DNA of 64,000 nt from CAZIVP01 sp964542915 (GTDB lineage Bacteria; Calditrichota; Calditrichia; Calditrichales; Calditrichaceae). Position numbers and translations under genes: made by a program. The DNA lies in NCBI GenBank assembly GCA_964542915.1, contig CAZIVP010000002.1, positions 496,001-560,000 of the forward strand, given 5' to 3'. A model generated the notes under the pieces. The model worked only from the letters and a program-made list of their open reading frames with translations. It was not told the DNA's origin and did not search any database. Positions 58,921 through 64,000 of the stretch are shown one piece after another; within the stretch, counting starts at the first letter, position 1; each line of letters opens with the position of its first letter.

Positions 58921-60225
58921 TTACTCAATAAACGCTACGTCCAGCATGTGAACCGAACATGAAATACAGGGGTCGTACGCCCGCACCAGCATTTCCAACT
59001 TACGGGTAATGTTATCCTTGCCCTCTTCCACAATTTCCGGAACGAGCTTTTTCATATCATCGTCGATATTCGCCAGGTTCTGACCCGTCGGTATAATGCA
59101 GTTCGCTTTTTCAATCATACCCTGCCGATTATAAGTGTAATCATGAAATAAAATGCCGCGCGGCACTTCCGTGGTTGCAATTCCGCGTCCGTAACGCGTC
59201 GGCTCCTGGTTTGGTTTTTCCTGCTGTATGCCGCGTTCCAGGAGACGATCGATCAATTCCAGCGTATCGTCCACGCAGTGAATCACTTCCACCATTTGAG
59301 CCACGGTATTCATATAGGGATTGTAATTGGGCGCCTGTAAACCCAGCTTTGCTGCAGCTTCTTTGGCCTTGGAGCGCAGCAACTCATGACTGTTATTAAA
59401 ACGCGCAAGCGCACCGACCATATACGAACTGCGGTTGAATTTAGCATGTTTACTGGATGAATGGGGCACCACGAATTCATTGGTCACATTCAGATACTGA
59501 TCCACCGCATAGAGTCCGCTATCCGAAGAACAGATATCGCCGTCGTACAAGGCATATTCTTTATCGTTGTAAACGCTGAGGTACTCCGTTTCCCGTTCAA
59601 ATTGCGGGATTTCACCGGCCACCGACGCCAGCACATCAATCGCCAATTCCGCATCGGGCAGCCCTTCGTTAATGATCTTATCGCGTAATGCCTGCAATTG
59701 TTCTTCGCTTGGCAACTTTGTAAATCCACCCGGTACACAACTGATCGGGTGAACTGCGCGCCCGCTGATCACATCGCCGATATCATTGGCCAGACGCTTA
59801 AGCCTTAAGGCTGCCTGTACCACCTCTTTGTTGGTCTGCACCAACGGGAAAACCGATCCGACTTTAAAGAAATCCGGCGTGGCCAGAAACAGGGCATGCA
59901 ATACATTGCTTTGAAAAGTGGCGCCATGGATGAGAATTTTACGGAGTATTTCGGTTTGTTCGGATACTTCCAGCCCGAGCGCCGCTTCCGTGGCCTTCAG
60001 GGAGGTCATTTGGTGTCCCAGCGAACAGATACCGCAGATGCGTGAAGTGATGATGGCCACTTCATGGAAATTACGACCTTTGAGCATCGCTTCGAAAAAA
60101 CGCGGCGGCTCAACAATCTCCAACTGGGCTTTTTTCAAGGCGCCGTTTTTCATATCCACAACGATGTTCCCGTGCCCTTCGACCCGGGTAACATGATGGA
60201 CATTTATATTCAAATCTTTACTCAT
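58921..60225 (-). CDS. hydA: Group 3b [NiFe] hydrogenase large (alpha) subunit
   Basis: Catalytic subunit with the NiFe(CN)2CO site. The frame opens with GTG at 60237, but ATG at 60225 overlaps the small-subunit stop (TAATG) and fits coupled translation, giving 434 residues. RVEGHGNIVVDM, the first cysteine pair in RICGICSLGHQM and the second in DPCISCSVH near the C-terminus are diagnostic; the eight residues after the His are the peptide removed by the maturation protease. The length and partner set (flavin and two-iron-sulfur subunits) mark group 3b, the NADP-linked bidirectional or sulfhydrogenase type. Confidence 0.96.
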   Translation of the reverse strand: MSKDLNINVHHVTRVEGHGNIVVDMKNGALKKAQLEIVEPPRFFEAMLKGRNFHEVAIITSRICGICSLGHQMTSLKATEAALGLEVSEQTEILRKILIHGATFQSNVLHALFLATPDFFKVGSVFPLVQTNKEVVQAALRLKRLANDIGDVISGRAVHPISCVPGGFTKLPSEEQLQALRDKIINEGLPDAELAIDVLASVAGEIPQFERETEYLSVYNDKEYALYDGDICSSDSGLYAVDQYLNVTNEFVVPHSSSKHAKFNRSSYMVGALARFNNSHELLRSKAKEAAAKLGLQAPNYNPYMNTVAQMVEVIHCVDDTLELIDRLLERGIQQEKPNQEPTRYGRGIATTEVPRGILFHDYTYNRQGMIEKANCIIPTGQNLANIDDDMKKLVPEIVEEGKDNITRKLEMLVRAYDPCISCSVHMLDVAFIE

Positions 60226-60986
60226 TACCGCCCCCACTTTATTTCTTTATCGATTTCATTGGTGTTGAACATCTTCATGCGCTTCAGGGCTTCTTCCGTG
60301 GAAAAGCCGTGCTTTTTCAGCATATCGATAGCGCCGTTTTTATTGATATTGGAAACCGGACCCCGGCAACCGGTGCAATACTGGCCGTTACTCGGACAAA
60401 TCGCGTCGCAACCGGCGCGTGTAATCGGCCCCAAACAGAACATACCTTTGTCCAGTACGCATTCATTTTCTTTCAGTTTGCATTCCACGCAAACGGCGTA
60501 ATCTTTGATTTCCGGTTTACGGCCCAATACAAGTGATTTAAAGACGTGCAGATATTCGGGCGTACTCATGGGACAACCGCGCACTTCATAATCCACCCGG
60601 ACAATGGCGCTAACGGGTTGCGCGGGAATGGAGGGAAACAGATATTTATCCTCTCCGTACACCGTTTCCTGTACCCATTCCGAGGGATGTGTATTTTTCA
60701 TGGCGTTAACGCCGCCCGAAACGGCGCATTGTCCCAGCGCCACTAAAATTTTGGAACGCCGGCGAATATCATGTATGCGTTCAATGCATTGCGGCGTACT
60801 GATACCACCTTCAATAAAGGCGATATCGTATGCATCGGCTTTATCATCCATGGCCTCGCGAAATTCAACGATGTCCACCAGTTCCAGGATATCCAGTAAT
60901 TCGTTCTCGAAATTCAATTTATTGAGTTGGCAACCTTCGCAACCGGTGAAATCGAAAAAGGCAACCTTTGGTTTTTGTGCACTCAT
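60225..60986 (-). CDS. hydD: Group 3b [NiFe] hydrogenase small (delta) subunit
   Basis: Electron-transfer subunit with iron-sulfur clusters. The 253-residue protein has the proximal cluster ligands in FTGCEGCQLN, ALGQCAVSGG and VRGCPMSTPEY, and further cysteines at CVECKLKENEC, CLGPITRAGC, CDAICPSNGQYCTGCRG for two more clusters. No signal peptide, so the enzyme is cytoplasmic. It overlaps the flavin-subunit gene by four bases and the large-subunit gene by one base. Confidence 0.96.
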   Translation of the reverse strand: MSAQKPKVAFFDFTGCEGCQLNKLNFENELLDILELVDIVEFREAMDDKADAYDIAFIEGGISTPQCIERIHDIRRRSKILVALGQCAVSGGVNAMKNTHPSEWVQETVYGEDKYLFPSIPAQPVSAIVRVDYEVRGCPMSTPEYLHVFKSLVLGRKPEIKDYAVCVECKLKENECVLDKGMFCLGPITRAGCDAICPSNGQYCTGCRGPVSNINKNGAIDMLKKHGFSTEEALKRMKMFNTNEIDKEIKWGR

Positions 60987-61828
60987 ATTGCTTCCTCCAG
61001 AGTTTTAACATGAGGATAGTGAAATACAGGCCCGTCCTGGCAGACGTACACATCGTTGATCTGGCAATGACCGCATTTTCCCACGCCGCACTTCATACGA
61101 CGTTCCAGGGAAATAAAAATGTTTTCCTCGGGAATGCGTTTGCCTTTGAGCGCCAGCAATACATATTTATACATGACCGGCGGTCCACATACCGCAACCA
61201 TAGTATTATCAACATCCAGTTCGAGCGGGGGTATGATGGTCGTAATCACGCCCACGTTGCCTTTCCAGTTGGCGTCGGCGCGATCCACCGTCATGGTAAA
61301 CTCCACGCTGTTATTTTCCTGCCATTCGCGGATTTCATCCGGAAATAATATTTCCTGCGGATTTTTGGTCCCGTACGTGATGATGATACGACCAAAATCA
61401 TCGCGTTTGTCAACCGTATAATCGATCAAAGATTTCAAAGGCGCCAGACCGATGCCGCCGGCCACAAACAAGACGTCCTTGCCTTTAAAAGCATTCACGT
61501 CAAATCCGTGGCCGAATGGTCCGCGAATCCCGACCGCGCTGCCCTCCTGCAAAAGGTGCATGCGGTCGGTCAGACGACCGGTCGCCCGAACGGTCAGTTC
61601 GAAATTCGGTTCGCGGGTCGGCGAAGAACAAATCGATATGGGCGCTTCCCCAAAACCGAACAAGGATACCTCCACAAACTGACCGGGTTTGTGTCCCAGA
61701 GGTTTATTTTCGGGCAATACGATCTGAAATCGTTTTTCAAGCGCCGTTAAAGCTTCCACTTTCTTAATTTTAGACATGACAGGATAATATAGATCCTGCT
61801 TTTCTTTTGCTACGTTTTGCATAATCAT
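60983..61828 (-). CDS. hydG: Group 3b hydrogenase FAD/NAD(P)-binding (gamma) subunit
   Basis: Flavin reductase-type subunit that passes electrons between the hydrogenase clusters and NAD(P). The protein of about 281 residues has a FAD domain (FGEAPISICSSP), a nucleotide domain (VAGGIGLAPLKSLI; VAVCGPPVMYKYV) and a C-terminal [2Fe-2S] site with four cysteines in CGVGKCGHCQINDVYVC. A second ATG at 61822 has better spacing from GAGGAA than the first at 61828. It precedes the small subunit with four bases of overlap. Confidence 0.95.
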   Translation of the reverse strand: MIMQNVAKEKQDLYYPVMSKIKKVEALTALEKRFQIVLPENKPLGHKPGQFVEVSLFGFGEAPISICSSPTREPNFELTVRATGRLTDRMHLLQEGSAVGIRGPFGHGFDVNAFKGKDVLFVAGGIGLAPLKSLIDYTVDKRDDFGRIIITYGTKNPQEILFPDEIREWQENNSVEFTMTVDRADANWKGNVGVITTIIPPLELDVDNTMVAVCGPPVMYKYVLLALKGKRIPEENIFISLERRMKCGVGKCGHCQINDVYVCQDGPVFHYPHVKTLEEAI

Positions 61829-61845
61829 TTCCTCTTCAATAGGAA

Positions 61846-62907
61846 CTATATCACTTGTTTTTGTTGCCGTTCCGCGTAATCATCAATCAAATCGTTGATG
61901 ATTTGGACGATGCTTATGTCGGCGGGACAATATTTGGAACATCTTCCGCAGCCGACACAGTGCAGTTCACCCGATTTATCGGTAATATATTTAAATTTCC
62001 GGTACAAACGATGGCGGGTACGGGAACTCAGCTCTTCACGGAAATTTTCGCCGCCTGCGACTTCGGCAAAAGGATTTAACATGCAGCCGTCCCAGAAGCG
62101 TTGGCGTTTGCCCGTGGCAGCGTCGATTTCCACTTCATCGCGCACGTCAAAACAATAACAGGTTGGGCACAGAAGATTACAGGTTCCGCAGCCGACGCAA
62201 CGTTTGGCTACGTCTTCCCAGACTTTGGATTGGTAAACATGTTCGAAAATTTGCGGTAAACGGTTGTAATGATACTTTATCTTATTGGAAAACGCGGGTT
62301 GCGGAAACTCCACGGGCATATCCATGGCTTCGCCTTTTCCGAATTCCTGCAAAAGCGCCTTGCCTTTCTCATCCACCTCAAAAACCATATAGCCGTTTTG
62401 TAAGGCCTTCAGGTATAAACTGAAACCTTCGACGGCATCGATCTCGATGCCCAGCGATTTCGAAAAGTGGTATTCATCCGGTTCGTAAGAGATGCCGATG
62501 AAAGTGGATTGTTCGCGCCGGGTCAGATAGTTGGATTCGGGATGGCCCTGTGAAAAACTAAAATCCAAGCGATTGACCGCCGCCATTTCGTAGGAATGGA
62601 TGCCAAAGAAAATACGTTCTTCCGGCTCCACAGGCTGTTGCTGATAATCGTTTTCCTTCAGGTTAAAGGAAAGCAATGTTTCCGCGGGCGGTAGAAAAAA
62701 CTTTTTTAAGGGTTGGATGGTTCTGGGATATTGCAGAACCACGTCGTTTGCGCTTGCAACCTTTTCGTAACTAAACGACGCATCGCCTTTTTTATGAGGA
62801 GCAAACACCTCGGCTTTTGTTTTCAGAAAATCGATGAACTGGCGGGTAGTGGCTTCATCGAAGAAGTACCGCTTTAATTCGTCCAGTTTGATTGCACTGT
62901 CTTTCAT
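61846..62907 (-). CDS. hydB: Group 3b hydrogenase iron-sulfur (beta) subunit
   Basis: A cytoplasmic electron-transfer subunit with two 4Fe-4S clusters. The ATG at 62907 has AGGAAG five bases upstream, better than the GTG at 62913, giving 353 residues. CVGCGTCNLLCPTCYC (about 237-252) and CVGCGRCSKYCPADI (about 318-332) supply the ligands. The N-terminal half has the HycB/AsrA-like substrate-free part seen in group 3b beta subunits. First gene of the hydrogenase operon; flavin subunit gene 17 bases on. Confidence 0.95.
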   Translation of the reverse strand: MKDSAIKLDELKRYFFDEATTRQFIDFLKTKAEVFAPHKKGDASFSYEKVASANDVVLQYPRTIQPLKKFFLPPAETLLSFNLKENDYQQQPVEPEERIFFGIHSYEMAAVNRLDFSFSQGHPESNYLTRREQSTFIGISYEPDEYHFSKSLGIEIDAVEGFSLYLKALQNGYMVFEVDEKGKALLQEFGKGEAMDMPVEFPQPAFSNKIKYHYNRLPQIFEHVYQSKVWEDVAKRCVGCGTCNLLCPTCYCFDVRDEVEIDAATGKRQRFWDGCMLNPFAEVAGGENFREELSSRTRHRLYRKFKYITDKSGELHCVGCGRCSKYCPADISIVQIINDLIDDYAERQQKQVI

Positions 62908-63600
62908 AAGCACTTCCTTTTTTTATCGTGTTAGCACCCAATAAGTTTTCAAATTCCATGCCATTTGTTAAAGAATGCGATGTGCGGCATGGCAGGTTTC
63001 AGGAGAGCTTAAACGGAGCTTTTTGTGAAATGTTTCTCAGATATTGTAATTATTTTCACATTATTCTTAAATATCGGAATCCAACTCGGTCGCCGCCATG
63101 AATTTCTCAAAGTAAATTGTGTTTTGCTTTGGTTTTGTAACTTATTAAACTACAATAAATAAAAGCGAATTTATTCGATATGAACATTAACGGACGTGAT
63201 CTTGATGCATACGCTTACGCCGGCCAACGATTTCTCCGATTTAATGAATACGTCTTCACTCTATACCGCAATATTTATTAAGGCGCAGAGGGCTGTATTC
63301 CCTCTCCTTTTAAATAACCTGATCCTATTTCGTTAAATTATATTATTCAATACGGTCCAACAATTTAAAATACCAAGAACTTATGTTGTTATTTAACAAC
63401 TTATATTTACCAACCAAATTATTAAATTACATTAACGTGATATGCCTCTCCCCATCTCTTCCCCCCAAAATGAAAAGGGCTGAATGGGTGGAGTGTATTC
63501 AGACCGATTATTCCAGTCTTTTTATTTAATTCAGACAAATCTGTGAATGATATCCGAATCTTGATGATTCGCCGCTTTCAGAGCTCCACTCTGCTCTGTG
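62908..63600. other. Leader of the hydrogenase operon and intergenic region
   Basis: About 690 bases. Near the hydrogenase start a CCATGCC-N23-GGCATGG inverted repeat (62956-62992) overlaps a partial sigma-54-like box. The rest is AT-rich with no supported gene or terminator. Confidence 0.5.
62948..62963 (-). promoter_or_regulatory. Weak sigma-54-like box upstream of the hydrogenase operon
   Basis: Minus strand TGGCATGGAATTTGAA compares with TGGCAC-N5-TTGCA: the -24 GG is present but the -12 GC reads GA. It lies about 41 bases before the ATG. Plausible but unproven. Confidence 0.2.
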
Positions 63601-64000
63601 TTAACTTACCCGTTTTTGGAAACGCATAGCGGCCATACTGATCATGGCACCGCCGAAGATTAACAGAGCGAGTCCCTCCATCAACAGATACCGGAATTCG
63701 GTACCCTTTAAATAAATTTCCCGGATGATCACCATAAAATAGCGGACGGGATTGAGATAGGTGATCCACTGGATGACACGCGGCATGTTTTCAATCGGGA
63801 TAAAAAATCCCGAAAGCAGAATGGCAAACACCATAAAAAACCAGGCGATAAACATGGCCTGTTGTTGGGTATGCGCCACCGTGGAAGCGAAAATACCCAG
63901 CCCGAGCGTGCTGAGGCTGAACAACAGACTCATAAAATAAAGCGTAAACAGGTTACCCTTCAGCCAGAGATTAAAGATTAATCCGGCCGCCAGAATACCG
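63601..64000 (-). CDS. ABC-2 type transporter permease, C-terminal part, cut by window edge
   Basis: The minus frame is open from the right edge to the stop at 63601, about 132 codons visible. It has four hydrophobic segments, and FFIPIENMPRVIQWITYLNPVRYF is the hallmark (quoted in part: ENMPRVIQWITYLNP) of ABC-2 permeases of the YhhJ/YbhR kind, followed by a last membrane helix and the basic tail RFQKRVS. These form the membrane part of drug or small-molecule exporters. The start and the partner ATPase lie outside the window. Confidence 0.88.
   Translation of the reverse strand, partial: GILAAGLIFNLWLKGNLFTLYFMSLLFSLSTLGLGIFASTVAHTQQQAMFIAWFFMVFAILLSGFFIPIENMPRVIQWITYLNPVRYFMVIIREIYLKGTEFRYLLMEGLALLIFGGAMISMAAMRFQKRVS

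Noticed and set aside
63180..63281. A 33-codon plus-strand frame in the region upstream of the hydrogenase operon
   Set aside because: There is no ribosome binding site and no supporting context.

Overview
The window carries about fifty protein-coding genes, no rRNA or tRNA gene and no CRISPR array that I could see. Two large secreted proteins end in the sorting domain with an NYPNPFNP motif, typical of type IX-like (Por) secretion in the FCB group (Bacteroidota, Ignavibacteria, Calditrichota, KSB1 and relatives). With a TamB-like protein, many lipoproteins, a group 3b [NiFe] hydrogenase and moderate base composition, this points to a diderm, anaerobic or facultative, probably marine FCB bacterium, perhaps Calditrichota or KSB1. 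The phylum is an inference.

Layout. 1-5031: end of a TamB-like gene and a membrane M48 peptidase. 5241-10741: a small Ala/Gly-rich protein, threonine aldolase, the TrkA/TrkH potassium uptake pair and endonuclease V. 10738-19705: nine envelope genes on the minus strand (LpoB-like, COG3014-like TPR lipoprotein, several LPP20-like proteins, YfaP-type protein, transglutaminase-like protein, FecR-domain protein), two of which share an unusual 11-residue repeat. 19963-25709: a secreted subtilase and a secreted FG-GAP/ASPIC protein with related C-terminal halves. 26178-29940: a SatD-like regulator with two perfect palindromes at its promoter, its membrane partner, an ECF sigma factor with a small zinc-binding putative anti-sigma factor, and a class III nucleotide cyclase with a zinc ribbon. 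29983-32486: an archaeal-type S-adenosylhomocysteine hydrolase behind a gene that fuses an ECF sigma factor to a SAM-dependent methyltransferase domain, the most unusual item here. 32629-38012: MscS channel, DUF432 protein, TerC and glycogen phosphorylase.

38596-43716: hydrogenase maturation genes hypA-B-F-C-D. 43768-54112 (minus strand): a complete activated-methyl-cycle and glycine betaine module, in transcription order metK, adenosine kinase, ahcY, glycine/sarcosine methyltransferase, sarcosine/dimethylglycine methyltransferase, metF, metH. 54965-56008: hypE. 56059-62907 (minus strand): a group 3b [NiFe] hydrogenase operon (iron-sulfur, flavin, small and large subunits) continuing through its maturation protease into a response regulator, a membrane histidine kinase and a double-ACT protein. 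The window ends in an ABC-2 permease fragment.

How the genes work together. One theme is osmoadaptation: potassium uptake by TrkAH, betaine made from glycine with full recycling of the SAH by-product, and an MscS channel. A second is hydrogen metabolism with all six Hyp proteins and a candidate redox-sensing two-component system. A third is control of SAH: two different SAH hydrolases, one beside a sigma factor whose fused methyltransferase domain could sense SAH or SAM.
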